Assembly (NCBI GenBank): GCA_016290295.1
Contig: JAEETJ010000019.1
Coordinates: 1 to 50,168 of the forward strand
Reading direction: 5' to 3'
Source of the DNA: Bacteroidales bacterium
Lineage (GTDB): Bacteria; Bacteroidota; Bacteroidia; Bacteroidales; WCHB1-69
Length of the DNA: 50,168 nucleotides
The notes beneath the pieces were generated by a model. That model was not told where the DNA came from and ran no database searches. It was given only the letters and a program-made list of their open reading frames with translations. Positions 24,513 through 33,432 of the stretch are shown here, piece by piece. The position numbers and the translations under genes were made by a program. How positions within the stretch are numbered: position 1 is the stretch's first letter; every line of letters begins with the position of its first letter.

Positions 24513-26319
24513 CTTCAGCGATTTTACCGACATTCATGCTGCGGGCGCTGGCATCGAGGATTTCTTTATACAGACCACCCTGGCAATAAACTTCCGCCGG
24601 GACACCCGACTGTTCAACATGACCCAACTGCAACACATATAACTGTTCGGAATCGATAATCTGACCGATATTGTGGGAAATCACGATTACGGTACGTCCT
24701 TGCTTAATGGCATCGATGCTGTTCTTAATCTGCTCTGTGGCAATGGCATCCAAGCTGGCGGTGGGCTCATCCAAGAAGATAATCGGCGGATTTTTCAGGA
24801 ACATACGGGCAATGGCGATACGCTGCTGCTGTCCACCACTGAGTTGCAGGGCTTGAGAGTTAAACTTCTCCGGAAGCTCCATTATCTGATCATAAATATA
24901 CGCCTGTTTAGCGGCTTCCACCACCTCTTCATGCGTTGCCGTAGGCTTGCCATAACGAATGTTTTCTTCAATGGTACCGCTGAAAATATGGTTTTTCTGC
25001 AGCACCAGACCGATATTCTCTCGCAACACCTGCGTATCCCATTCCTCCAAAGGCACGCCGTCCAACGTTATCGTACCACTGTCAGGCGAATAGAACTTAT
25101 CCAAGAGGTTAACGATGGTAGTCTTCCCCGCCCCACTTAGTCCCACCAAAGCTGTGGTTTGCCCAGGCACAATGTGCATCGACAAGTCACGGATAGCGTG
25201 AGTTCCGTTGCCGTAAGTAAACTCCACATTTCGCAAGTCAAACTCGCCTTTCACCACAGAAGGCTTATAACTGCCGCTCTGTTCCACCTCCTCGTCTGCC
25301 TCCAAAATGCCAAAGAAGCCTTCCGCATAAATCAATGCATCATTCAAATCATCATAAATCCTATGCAGCTGACGAATAGGGGCACTCACATTATTGAACA
25401 GTAGCACATGGTACATGATTTTACCTATCGTCATGCCAGGGTAATCAATCAATACCAAGTAAGCGGTAAGAATGATAATCAGCACTGTGCCAATCTGTTC
25501 CATAAAGGATTTCAAACCCTCGAAAAGAAAAGAAATCTTGCGGGTGGCCATTTGCTGTTCCGCTGAACGTATCTGCAAGTCAGCCTGTCTCTTACTCTCC
25601 ATCTGTTCCCGGTTGAACGACTTGATAACATTCATGCTTTCAATGATATTCAAAATGCCACTATTGACTTCCTGATGGGTGCCGAAAACATTACGTCGCC
25701 AGCCCTTCAGGTGCTTGGCCTGCACCGAGGTGATCACAAAATATAACGGAACGATTACCAGAGCCACCAAACCCACGTACACATTGGCGGCAAACATCAG
25801 CACCAGAGCCAGAATAGCACTGGTAAACAATGGTAAAATGTCGATAAAGAAATTCTTGACGGTATTGCTCAGGCTCATCACCCCGCGGTCGATACGGGTT
25901 TGCAGTTTACCCGGCTCATTGTCTTCGGCAGAAAAGAACGCCATGCGGAAAGTCACCACACGCTTTATCACCTTGAACGACAGGTCGCGGTTCACGTTGA
26001 TACGGATTTTCTCGCCAAAGAAACGCTGTCCAAAGGTAAACACCGCCGACAGCAACTCCTTGCCCAACAGGATTGAGCTCACGATCACCAGCAGTTTGGT
26101 GGCGGTACTCCAGGCGAACGAAGGCTGGTGCAGCAAGTCGTTGATGGCATCGACAGTACGGTCAAGCACCACGGCATTCACCTGGGCCATCAAAGCCCCC
26201 ACAAAGGTCAGTATCAAAGTCACCAGCAGCAGCCATTTATAAGGCAGTACGTAAGGCAAAAGCTTCTTCAGCAACCCAATGACATTCATTTTCGAAATAG
26301 CAGGTTCTTCCTTTTTCAT
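24478..26319 (-). CDS. ABC exporter (fused transmembrane and ATPase domains)
   Basis: 613 residues. Residues about 15-330 are a six-helix ABC exporter membrane domain. Residues about 350-590 are the ATPase domain, with Walker A GLSGAGKTT near 392, Q-loop LVLQKNHIF, signature LSGGQQQRIAIARM near 491, Walker B IIFLDEPTASLD, and H-loop VIVISHN. It is a half-transporter, expected to dimerise in the inner membrane and export lipid, peptide or drug; the substrate cannot be told from sequence. No accessory subunit gene is adjacent. The gene converges on the symporter gene and their 3' ends overlap by 35 bp. Upstream lies an array of small hairpins that would be in the mRNA leader if the candidate promoter near 26,500 is used. 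Confidence 0.93.
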   Translation of the reverse strand: MKKEEPAISKMNVIGLLKKLLPYVLPYKWLLLVTLILTFVGALMAQVNAVVLDRTVDAINDLLHQPSFAWSTATKLLVIVSSILLGKELLSAVFTFGQRFFGEKIRINVNRDLSFKVIKRVVTFRMAFFSAEDNEPGKLQTRIDRGVMSLSNTVKNFFIDILPLFTSAILALVLMFAANVYVGLVALVIVPLYFVITSVQAKHLKGWRRNVFGTHQEVNSGILNIIESMNVIKSFNREQMESKRQADLQIRSAEQQMATRKISFLFEGLKSFMEQIGTVLIIILTAYLVLIDYPGMTIGKIMYHVLLFNNVSAPIRQLHRIYDDLNDALIYAEGFFGILEADEEVEQSGSYKPSVVKGEFDLRNVEFTYGNGTHAIRDLSMHIVPGQTTALVGLSGAGKTTIVNLLDKFYSPDSGTITLDGVPLEEWDTQVLRENIGLVLQKNHIFSGTIEENIRYGKPTATHEEVVEAAKQAYIYDQIMELPEKFNSQALQLSGGQQQRIAIARMFLKNPPIIFLDEPTASLDAIATEQIKNSIDAIKQGRTVIVISHNIGQIIDSEQLYVLQLGHVEQSGVPAEVYCQGGLYKEILDASARSMNVGKIAEVTTAPHKSPPV

Positions 26320-26350
26320 TGTTGAAGTTTTTTTCGTTTAGACGTTAAGA

Positions 26351-26470
26351 CACCCCTTGAGCACGCAGTGCGAAACTCCCCTCGAATGCGAAGCATGAGA
26401 CTCCCCTCGAGGACGCCAGTCCGAGACTCCCCTTTGGACGAAGTCCACTCCCCTTGAGCACGCACCCCTC
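26351..26470. repeat. Array of five micro-hairpin repeats (actcccc units)
   Basis: About five units of 21-28 bp each share a CCCCT core (three open exactly actcccc; the first opens acacccc). Four contain a small inverted repeat: gcac-gca-gtgc, atgc-gaa-gcat, ggac-gcca-gtcc and ggac-gaa-gtcc. Stem sequences differ while pairing is kept. The array sits between the ABC exporter and porin genes and extends toward the exporter start. Confidence 0.75.
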
Positions 26471-26492
26471 ACATCCCCACGTCTTTCGGCAG

Positions 26493-26500
26493 CAAAAGTA
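26493..26500 (-). promoter_or_regulatory. Candidate -7 element for the ABC exporter gene
   Basis: On the minus strand TACTTTTG matches TAnnTTTG. No convincing TTTG lies 18-20 bp upstream, so this is weak. If used, the leader would be about 168 nt and would contain the whole micro-hairpin array. Confidence 0.3.
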
Positions 26501-26531
26501 CACAAAAATCATTATAGTTTCCATATAGAAT

Positions 26532-26562
26532 TTTGAAAACAAGTATAATTTTCTTATTTTTG
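26532..26562 (+). promoter_or_regulatory. Bacteroidota-type promoter for the porin gene
   Basis: TTTG at 26532-26535 and TATTTTTG at 26555-26562 are separated by 19 bp, an excellent match. Transcription would start near 26569, only a few bases before the first ATG at 26575. That favours the second in-frame ATG at 26587 for translation. Confidence 0.7.
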
Positions 26563-26574
26563 CCAAAATGAAAA

Positions 26575-27648
26575 ATGAGCATCACTATGAACCGACTACT
26601 ACAGCTTATAGTATTATTTTCATGTTGTTTCACAATGCTATATGCCCAACCCAATGACAGCATCGCACAATTGTCCCCCACTGCCGCCGACACCACCAAA
26701 GTAAAAAAATTCAACAAAAGAGACCTGATACCCAAGTTTACCGCCACGGTGTTGGGGCGTTACGAGTTCAACACAAATTTATACACCCATCATTTTGAAT
26801 TACGCCACACCCGTATCGGTGTGTATGGCAATGTACACCCTATGTTTTCCTACATGGCATTAGTGGATTTAACTTACGGCGGAAAGTTCTCTCCCGTAGC
26901 CATCTTCGCCAAATTCACGCCAGTAAAAGGATTATCGTTCCTCATCGGCTTCGACAAAATGCCCTTCAGCAACGAGAACCTGCTATCGCCTTATCAGTAC
27001 TATTTCTCCGACAAATCGTTTCTGACCCAGAAAATTACTGCATGGAGTGATGTCGGTGGGGTAATTTCATACAAATGGGACAAAGTAGTGCCTTTTGAGC
27101 TCAAAGCGGGGGTGTTCAATAGCGGAGGATTCGACAAACAAATGCATTTTCAGAAGTCGCTGAACTATGTAGCCCGAGGCACTTTCAATTTCTTCAAAGG
27201 TTTTGAGCTGTCGCTGAACTATGCCGCGGTGAAGCCCGAAGCCCTGAGGATGCACAATTTTGATGCAGGCCTTGCCTACAATTTCAAAGGCTTGCATCTG
27301 GATGCCGAGTACATTTTCAAATGGTACGACAACTTGGACTTTGCACCTACGCATGCCCTGCAATGCTTTGCCTATTATGCCTTTAAGATTAATAAGATTT
27401 GGTTGGACAATGTGGCATTAGCCCTGCGCTACGATGCCATTTCCGCCAACTGCAACGGCAAACTGAACGAAAACGGCGAATACACCATAGAGCCCTACCG
27501 CCAGCGCATCACTGCTGGTTTCACCATGATTTTCATTGAGAGACCTTGCCGCGCCGGCATCCGCCTCAACTACGAGAAGAACTTCTTCCACGACGATTTC
27601 GAAGGCAATGAGGACAGACTGATATTAGAACTAATTGTGCATTATTAG
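26575..27648 (+). CDS. Outer-membrane porin, phosphate-selective porin O/P-like
   Basis: 357 residues from the first ATG. A second in-frame ATG at 26587 gives a cleaner signal peptide (MNRLLQLIVLFSCCFTMLYA, then Q) and a more usual leader, so it may be the true start. The mature part is a chain of alternating amphipathic strands with aromatic girdles (TATVLGRYEFNTN, LRHTRIGVYGNVHP, AGVFNSGGFDKQMHF) and ends in a typical outer-membrane beta-barrel terminus (LELIVHY). The pattern resembles the phosphate-selective porin O/P family of Bacteroidota. The substrate is unknown. The 3' end overlaps the convergent DUF2461 gene by 4 bp. Confidence 0.8.
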   Translation: MSITMNRLLQLIVLFSCCFTMLYAQPNDSIAQLSPTAADTTKVKKFNKRDLIPKFTATVLGRYEFNTNLYTHHFELRHTRIGVYGNVHPMFSYMALVDLTYGGKFSPVAIFAKFTPVKGLSFLIGFDKMPFSNENLLSPYQYYFSDKSFLTQKITAWSDVGGVISYKWDKVVPFELKAGVFNSGGFDKQMHFQKSLNYVARGTFNFFKGFELSLNYAAVKPEALRMHNFDAGLAYNFKGLHLDAEYIFKWYDNLDFAPTHALQCFAYYAFKINKIWLDNVALALRYDAISANCNGKLNENGEYTIEPYRQRITAGFTMIFIERPCRAGIRLNYEKNFFHDDFEGNEDRLILELIVHY

Positions 27649-28316
27649 AGCATTTCCGCTGCCTCGTTCAGCCAATGGTTAAAGTCCTTCACCAGCTTGA
27701 ATTGCTTCACCACATGGGCCAACAATTTATCCTGATCACCGAACAAAATATCATCGGGCAGAGCCTGCATGAGAGTATAGTCTTTCAGGCGCAGATAATC
27801 GGAATAGGCAGAGTCCTTGGGTAAACCATTGGGCACTCGCCGCAGAAAACTGTCCTCCGAGAAGCTCCAATGCTTGGCTTTCTTGACAGCCTTGTCCAAG
27901 GCTTCGCCATCATATATGATTTCATGACGGATATGCTCCAACAACTCCTTGGTGGGCGCATACATGCCCGCTGCCAACAAATTGCCGCCGATATAATCAG
28001 CCTCTGCAGGCTCCACATGAAAGTAATAGCCGCCATTACCAGATTTCTTGCCACCCTTGCAAATAAAGCAACCTAAATGATTCTTATACGGTCTTTTATC
28101 CGAAGAAAAACGGATATCGCGATAGATTCGGTAGGTGCAATCTTTCAATTCCAGGCCATAGACATCGGAATCAAAAGCCGCTACCGCTTCCATCAATTTC
28201 AAAGAAAACTCATTGAATTTTCCTTGCACATATTTGTATTCTTCTTTGTGCGCGTTGAACCACTCACGGTTGTTATTGCGCATCAGCTGGTCGAGGAAAG
28301 AGATTATTTCTTGCAT
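27645..28316 (-). CDS. DUF2461 (TIGR02453) family protein
   Basis: 223 residues, a normal length for the family. Recognisable features are the N-terminal LDQLMRNNNREWFNAHKEEY, the central YRIYRDIRFSSDKRPYKNH near residues 62-80, and GGYYFHVEPAEADYIGGNL near 95-113, all typical of DUF2461. The protein is cytoplasmic, with no signal or membrane segment. The biochemical function of this family is not established to my knowledge. The gene converges on the porin gene with a 4-bp overlap. The region upstream of its start (28317-28473) contains a hairpin repeat and no clear promoter. Confidence 0.88.
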   Translation of the reverse strand: MQEIISFLDQLMRNNNREWFNAHKEEYKYVQGKFNEFSLKLMEAVAAFDSDVYGLELKDCTYRIYRDIRFSSDKRPYKNHLGCFICKGGKKSGNGGYYFHVEPAEADYIGGNLLAAGMYAPTKELLEHIRHEIIYDGEALDKAVKKAKHWSFSEDSFLRRVPNGLPKDSAYSDYLRLKDYTLMQALPDDILFGDQDKLLAHVVKQFKLVKDFNHWLNEAAEML

Positions 28317-28381
28317 GGGAGGATTATTAGGTTATAGGGGACAGAGATTAAGGATTAGAATTCAAAGTTTAAAATTCAATT

Positions 28382-28415
28382 CCCCTTCTAAGAAGGGGTG
28401 GCCGAAGGCCGGGGT
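28382..28415. repeat. Double hairpin intergenic repeat
   Basis: ccccttc-taa-gaagggg is followed one base later by ggcc-gaa-ggcc and then ggggtagt. I associate this two-hairpin layout with intergenic repeats common in Bacteroidota. It lies between the starts/ends of two minus-strand genes and could act as a terminator or processing signal. Confidence 0.7.
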
Positions 28416-28473
28416 AGTGACAAAAAAATTCAAATTTATTATTTTTATGGCAAAAGTACAACATTTATTGAAA

Positions 28474-29982
28474 TTATTCGACAACAATTTTCTTTACTTG
28501 ATTTCCAGCACGAACGAGGTATAGGCCTGCGGTAGGCATGGGTATATAGCCTTGCTGCAACTGGCTGCGATAAGCTATGGTTCTGCCCAACAAATCATAT
28601 ACTATCACATCAGTCTCTTGCTCGGAGCGAATTACGATATTCTTTCCAACAGTATAGACAACTGTTTCATTTTCAGAATTTTCATTATCTTGAATTGAAA
28701 TTTGATTGGTGCCTAATTTCAGGCCTACCACTATCGGGTCATGGTCCGAATAGCGATACATGGTGGTATCTCCATAGTAATAGCCTTGACGGTAAGAAGC
28801 ATCGGCATTCAAATGATACGGTGCGGCACCCGTCACCTGAGCTGCCATAGAGGAAGAGGCAAACACATGATCCAGATACGACACCTGATTGTCATAGACA
28901 TACGAGTACTCATCTGGGCTATAGACTCTTAGCTGGTTCTGATAATTATGATTTTCCAGATAAAGAAGAGGTTCCTCATACGAATTGCAATTCAAATCCC
29001 CTACAATCAACACATCTGTATCATTATAATAATTGCTGTTCAAATGCGTGGTCAGGAAATTCACCAGCTGTTGCACATTAGCCATTCGTGCGGCATTGGT
29101 AGAGGCACTGCCCGTGCCATCTTTCGCCTTAAAATGGTTCACACTGACTATAAAACGCTCATTGGTAGCCAGTTCAGTGAAAGCCTGAACATACTCACGC
29201 TTACGATAAACCGAAGAAGAATAAGTATATGGAAAACCTAACGACAAATATGGGGCCAACTTGTCCGTGCGGTAAATCAAGGCCACCTTAGTATAGGTGC
29301 TGGTGGTCGTATTTCCGTCGGAAATGTAAGCATAGCGTCCCGGGGCGGTACGGGCATTGAGTCCGTTCACTAACGAATCCAATCCTGCCGTGCCCTCTTG
29401 CACCTCTTCCAGTGCATACAAATCGGCATTGATATTGGACAAGCCCTTCAGAATTTTCAGATTCTGTACCCTAAACTCCTCATCGCTGCCAGCACCGTAT
29501 GTTCCTTGCCATATCGGGCAATAATACTGTAGATTGGAAGCACAGAGTAGCAAACGCGCATCCCCCACATCAGGTCGGCTTGTCGGGGCCTGTGAGTTGC
29601 CGAAATTCAAATTACCATAGATGGTAATATTTTGACTATCGGTCACATACGCTTGTAAATTGGTTACAGTAGAGCCCAAGCGCACCGTATCGGCGAAAAT
29701 ATGATAGCAGTAAGCGGTCAGGAAGCCCGACTCGCATTTCAGTTGCTGGGCAGTAAACTCCGCCGTACCTACTGGCGCCACTTCTTCAGGTGACCGCATC
29801 CGCTCGTAGGACAAATATAAGGTTCTTCCGCTATGCCCACAAACATACAAAGTCTGGGCGAAAATGACGGTCTCATCCATGTATTCCGCCAAGTCCTGTC
29901 CCGAAAAGACGACCTGCGGATACTGGGCGGACACATAGCCCGACAGGAGCACAAATGCTATGATAGCGAAGAATTTTTTCAT
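28474..29982 (-). CDS. Secreted endonuclease/exonuclease/phosphatase family nuclease with T9SS sorting domain
   Basis: 502 residues from the ATG at 29982. That start gives a signal peptide (MKKFFAIIAFVLLSGYVSA, then Q), and the ATG 48 bp upstream would precede the predicted transcription start. After an N-terminal beta domain, residues about 150-420 form an endonuclease/exonuclease/phosphatase domain, with the LEEVQ metal-binding Glu, VNHFKAKDG, the IVGDLNCNSYEE motif, YLDHVFAS and the final SDHDPIV. This resembles extracellular nucleases of the NucH/ExeM kind. Residues about 435-502 are a T9SS type A C-terminal domain (IVYDLLGRTIA, then AGLYLVRAGNQVKKIVV). It should therefore be exported across the outer membrane and attached or released, probably scavenging DNA or processing matrix. 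It is the only gene in the window with a clear T9SS signal. Confidence 0.88.
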   Translation of the reverse strand: MKKFFAIIAFVLLSGYVSAQYPQVVFSGQDLAEYMDETVIFAQTLYVCGHSGRTLYLSYERMRSPEEVAPVGTAEFTAQQLKCESGFLTAYCYHIFADTVRLGSTVTNLQAYVTDSQNITIYGNLNFGNSQAPTSRPDVGDARLLLCASNLQYYCPIWQGTYGAGSDEEFRVQNLKILKGLSNINADLYALEEVQEGTAGLDSLVNGLNARTAPGRYAYISDGNTTTSTYTKVALIYRTDKLAPYLSLGFPYTYSSSVYRKREYVQAFTELATNERFIVSVNHFKAKDGTGSASTNAARMANVQQLVNFLTTHLNSNYYNDTDVLIVGDLNCNSYEEPLLYLENHNYQNQLRVYSPDEYSYVYDNQVSYLDHVFASSSMAAQVTGAAPYHLNADASYRQGYYYGDTTMYRYSDHDPIVVGLKLGTNQISIQDNENSENETVVYTVGKNIVIRSEQETDVIVYDLLGRTIAYRSQLQQGYIPMPTAGLYLVRAGNQVKKIVVE

Positions 29983-30008
29983 AAAGGCGCACTCATTGAT
30001 AGAGAATG

Positions 30009-30038
30009 CAAAGGTAGTGTTTTTTTTCAATTAGCAAA
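30009..30038 (-). promoter_or_regulatory. Bacteroidota-type promoter for the secreted nuclease gene
   Basis: On the minus strand TTTG (30035-30038) and TACCTTTG (30009-30016) are 18 bp apart. Transcription would start near 30003, fixing the translation start at 29982. Confidence 0.65.
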
Positions 30039-30090
30039 TTAGATAATTAGTAAAATAGCAAATTCAATTGGCACATTAGCACATTTGCTA

Positions 30091-30120
30091 ATTGGCACAT
30101 TAAAATAATTTGTATCTTTG
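30091..30120 (+). promoter_or_regulatory. Promoter for the nucleotidyltransferase-truA pair
   Basis: TATCTTTG at 30113-30120 is an exact -7 element; ATTG 18 bp upstream is a partial -33 element. The ATG at 30144 is 23 bp downstream. The preceding 70 bp contain repeated ttagcaaatt / tttgctaatt segments, similar to those at 47961-47990. Confidence 0.55.
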
Positions 30121-30143
30121 CAAGATTTAAATATGTACCAACT

Positions 30144-31019
30144 ATGAAACCAACCTTATTGATACTCGCTGCCGGAATGGGCAGTCGCTACGGCGGATTG
30201 AAACAGTTAGACCACCTCGGACCGAATGGTGAAACCATCATGGATTACTCCGTCCAGGATGCTATTGACGCAGGCTATGGCCGCGTAGTTTTTGTTATCC
30301 GCAGAAGCATGGAAGAGGATTTTAAGAAATTCATCCTCAGCAAATATGCCGACAAAATCGACACCAGCTATGTTTTCCAAGAGTTGGATGCCATCCCTGA
30401 GGGCTTCACGGTCAACCCTGAACGCGTGAAACCTTACGGCACCGCACATGCCATTCTGGTAGCCAAAGACGCTATCCACGAGCCGTTTACTGTCATCAAT
30501 GCCGATGACTTTTACGGCAAGAATAGTTTCAAGGTAATGGCCGATTTTCTGCAAAAGCCTCAAGAAGGAGACAAGCCGCAGTTTGCCATGGTGGGCTATC
30601 TGCTGCCCAACACTCTATCGGAACACGGCTCCGTGTCGCGTGGCGTATGCCGCACCAACGAGCGGAACGAGCTGACCTCCGTCACCGAGATGACCAAGAT
30701 CAGTCGCACCGCCGAAGGCATCCGCAATGTGGATGACAACGGCACTGTGACCGTGCTGGCGGAAGACACTGTGGTTTCCATGAATTTCTGGGGATTCACT
30801 CCGTATTTCTTTGATTGTCTGAATGATATGTTCAAAGATTTCTTGCAGAAAAACAACGACAATCCCAAGTCTGAATTCCAGATTCCCACAGTAGCCAACC
30901 ATTTCCTCACCAGCGGCACAGCAACTATCAAAGTGTTAGTCACTGACTCACAATGGTTTGGAGTTACCTATAAAGAAGACAGACCATTAGTGGTGGAGAA
31001 ACTGAAAAACCTGCGATAG
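30144..31019 (+). CDS. Sugar nucleotidyltransferase family protein
   Basis: 291 residues. The N-terminal LILAAGMGSRYGGLKQ (residues 5-20) is the nucleotide-binding signature of sugar-1-phosphate nucleotidyltransferases. INADDFYG near residue 118 is the metal-binding acidic motif, and KPYGTAHAI near 95 contacts the nucleotide base in this fold. The enzyme should join a nucleoside triphosphate and a sugar phosphate to make an NDP-sugar; which sugar cannot be told. It shares a transcript with truA, only 3 bp apart. A link with the galactokinase 8 kb away is possible but unproven. Confidence 0.85.
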   Translation: MKPTLLILAAGMGSRYGGLKQLDHLGPNGETIMDYSVQDAIDAGYGRVVFVIRRSMEEDFKKFILSKYADKIDTSYVFQELDAIPEGFTVNPERVKPYGTAHAILVAKDAIHEPFTVINADDFYGKNSFKVMADFLQKPQEGDKPQFAMVGYLLPNTLSEHGSVSRGVCRTNERNELTSVTEMTKISRTAEGIRNVDDNGTVTVLAEDTVVSMNFWGFTPYFFDCLNDMFKDFLQKNNDNPKSEFQIPTVANHFLTSGTATIKVLVTDSQWFGVTYKEDRPLVVEKLKNLR

Positions 31020-31022
31020 TCC

Positions 31023-31784
31023 ATGCGTTACTTCATGCGTTTAGCTTTCAATGGAACACCTTTTTTCGGTTGGCAAATACAGCCGAAAAATATTAGTGTA
31101 CAGGAAGTTATCGAAAATGCATTGACTTTGTTACTCCAGCAACCCTCTGATGACGGGCAGCGTGAGCGCATTGCCATCACAGGCTGCGGCCGCACCGACA
31201 CGGGTGTTCATGCCCGCGACTTTATGGCCCATTTCGACTTCCCTGAAGAGCTGAGTGAGGAGAGACGTTTGCAATTAGTCAACAAGCTCAACAGCTTCTT
31301 GCCCAAGGAGATTGTCATATACTCCATTGAGCCCGTAGCCGACGACGCCCATGCCCGTTTTGACGCCATCGACCGCACCTACCGCTACTATGTCAACATC
31401 CGCAAGGATGCTTTCAATTTCCCATACGCCCACAGGGTTTTCGAGAAATTGGATGTGGACAAGATGAACGAAGCAGCCAGTTTGCTGTTGAAGAATGAGG
31501 ATTTCACCAGTTTCTCCAAAGTGCACACGCAGGTCAACAACATGCGCTGTCACGTGACGCACGCCCAATGGGAGCAGTGCGACGGCCAGCTGGTCTTCAC
31601 GATTACTGCCAACCGCTTTCTGCGGAATATGGTGCGTGCCATCGTCGGAACACTGTTATTGGTGGGCAAAGGCAAAATCTCCGTGCAGGACTTTCAGGAT
31701 ATCATTGAACAGAAAGACCGCTGCAAAGCCGGTGATTCCGCCCCCGCCCATGCACTATTTTTGGAAAAAGTACGTTATGAATGA
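31023..31784 (+). CDS. truA: tRNA pseudouridine synthase A
   Basis: 253 residues. It isomerises uridines 38-40 in the anticodon arm of tRNAs. The catalytic motif GCGRTDTGVHA (about residues 56-66) includes the essential Asp. Also visible are the start FNGTPFFGWQIQP, the FDAIDRTYRYYV strand, DFTSFSK near 162 and NRFLRNMVRAIVG near 198-210, all standard for TruA. Length is normal. It is translated 3 bp after the nucleotidyltransferase gene from the same promoter. Palindromic repeats start about 8 bp after its stop codon and may act as terminator. Confidence 0.96.
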   Translation: MRYFMRLAFNGTPFFGWQIQPKNISVQEVIENALTLLLQQPSDDGQRERIAITGCGRTDTGVHARDFMAHFDFPEELSEERRLQLVNKLNSFLPKEIVIYSIEPVADDAHARFDAIDRTYRYYVNIRKDAFNFPYAHRVFEKLDVDKMNEAASLLLKNEDFTSFSKVHTQVNNMRCHVTHAQWEQCDGQLVFTITANRFLRNMVRAIVGTLLLVGKGKISVQDFQDIIEQKDRCKAGDSAPAHALFLEKVRYE

Positions 31785-31791
31785 AGTTACA

Positions 31792-31845
31792 GTAGGGACG
31801 CAATGCTTGCGTTCGAAAAATGTAGGGCTGTCATATATGACAGCC
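31792..31845. repeat. Two adjacent palindromic elements, each opened by gtaggg
   Basis: The first has acgcaa-tgc-ttgcgt after gtaggg. The second is tgtaggg followed by a perfect 20-bp palindrome, ggctgtcatatatgacagcc (31826-31845). The remainder of the 198-bp gap before the next gene is AT-rich, with repeated attcaaaat and gtaatcc(c/t) words, and no clear promoter. Confidence 0.75.
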
Positions 31846-31982
31846 GGAGAGGTGACAGCACGAATAATTCAAAATTCAAAATCCATAACCCATAATCAAT
31901 AAATCCCCCTAAACTCTAAACATTAACCTTCTAACCTCCTAACCATGTAATCCCGTAATCCTGTAATCAACAACTCTGAACA

Positions 31983-33395
31983 ATGAAAAAACAAACCTTA
32001 TACTTCACCCTCCTCCTCCTCGCCCTCTGTGGCAGTGCCTGTCGGAAGCCAGTATTTGACGACAATGTAAAATTGCAGTTTTCTACCACTTCCATCACCT
32101 TCGATACAATATTCACCTCTTTAGGCTCCACCACCCGTAGTTTTACGGTGTATAATCCTTCAGAACAAGACCTGAAAGTGGACATCTATCTTGGAGGAGG
32201 AAACAACTCACCGTACAGCATCAACGTCAACGGAGTGGCAGGCAACATACAGCAAGATGTGCTAATTCCCGCCAAAGACAGCATTTTTGTCTTCGCCAAG
32301 GTTACCATCAATCCAGGTAATCAGAACCAGCCGTTTTTGGTTTGCGATTCCATTATGTTCGAGCACGGCAAGGTGGAACAGAGAGTACGCCTAACTGCCT
32401 TCGGGCAAGATGCCAATTTCATTGTGGCCGATGCATCCTCTGGCATAAAAGTCATTGCCCACGAGCACGAGAACATCACATGGCACAACGACAAACCATA
32501 CGTGGTGATGGGCGGCTGGGCCGTTGTGGACTCATTGGGCACACTCAACATTGACCCTGGCACCCGCATCTATTTCCACAAAGGCAGCGGACTGCTGGTA
32601 TGGCGCTATGGCAACATCCATGTCAACGGCACCCGTGAACAGCCGGTCATCTTCAGAGGTGACCGACTGGAACCGCAATACGATGGGGATTACAACCAGT
32701 GGGATCGTATTTGGATTCTCGAAGGTAACGAGGAAAATACCATCGACTACGCCATCATCTCCAATTCATACGTAGGACTGCAAATTGAGCCTTGGGGCGG
32801 CTTTAATGATATCACAGTCACCCTCAACCGCAATGTCATCACCAACACCATTATTAAAAACACATACAACAGCGGCATTTTGTCGCGCTACTCCAATATC
32901 GAGGCCACCAACTGCGTCATTGGCAACAACGGCAGTTGCAGTCTGCAATTGGAAGCCGGTGAATACAACTTCAAGCATGTGACGGTAGGCAACTATTTCA
33001 GCACTACCCCAGCCCGCCAGAATCCGGCCTTATACCTCAGCAATACTACCGACTTGTACAAAATCCCAATGGAAACACAGGCCTCGTTTGTCAACTGCAT
33101 TGTCTATGGCAATCTCAGTTCCAACGAGGAAATTTACATCGGCGAGAACACCCAGGCTCCATTCAATTATACTTTTGAAAACTGTCTGACGAAGTCAAGC
33201 CTTAACAATGATCACTTCATCAACTGCCATCATGGAGATCCTGAGTTTGTAAGTGCCAGCCGCAACGACTACCATCTTGGGGTTCTCTCCTACGCTATCA
33301 ACCGTGGCAAGAGGGACATCGGTGTGAACTATGACCTCGACGGCAACCCCCGCGTAACCATTCCTGATATCGGAGCATACGAGTTTATGAGGTAG
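31983..33395 (+). CDS. Secreted right-handed beta-helix protein, possible lipoprotein
   Basis: 470 residues. A hydrophobic N-terminus (MKKQTLYFTLLLLALCGSAC) ends in Cys20. The lipobox is poor (GSAC, no aliphatic residue at -3), so lipid attachment is only possible. Residues about 30-150 are an Ig-like beta domain, and residues about 170-450 are right-handed beta-helix repeats (YAIISNSYVGLQIE, SNIEATNCVIGNNG, ASFVNCIVYGNLS). The C-terminus (DLDGNPRVTIPDIGAYEF) is the closing motif also found at the end of the four beta-helix modules of the giant surface protein. Such helices bind or cut polysaccharide or act as passive scaffold; no catalytic residues are identifiable. It lies upstream of the MGMT gene with a 37-bp gap. 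Confidence 0.82.
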   Translation: MKKQTLYFTLLLLALCGSACRKPVFDDNVKLQFSTTSITFDTIFTSLGSTTRSFTVYNPSEQDLKVDIYLGGGNNSPYSINVNGVAGNIQQDVLIPAKDSIFVFAKVTINPGNQNQPFLVCDSIMFEHGKVEQRVRLTAFGQDANFIVADASSGIKVIAHEHENITWHNDKPYVVMGGWAVVDSLGTLNIDPGTRIYFHKGSGLLVWRYGNIHVNGTREQPVIFRGDRLEPQYDGDYNQWDRIWILEGNEENTIDYAIISNSYVGLQIEPWGGFNDITVTLNRNVITNTIIKNTYNSGILSRYSNIEATNCVIGNNGSCSLQLEAGEYNFKHVTVGNYFSTTPARQNPALYLSNTTDLYKIPMETQASFVNCIVYGNLSSNEEIYIGENTQAPFNYTFENCLTKSSLNNDHFINCHHGDPEFVSASRNDYHLGVLSYAINRGKRDIGVNYDLDGNPRVTIPDIGAYEFMR

Positions 33396-33432
33396 GCAGC
33401 TGCAGGTTTCAGTCGAACATAAAAGTGCCGCG

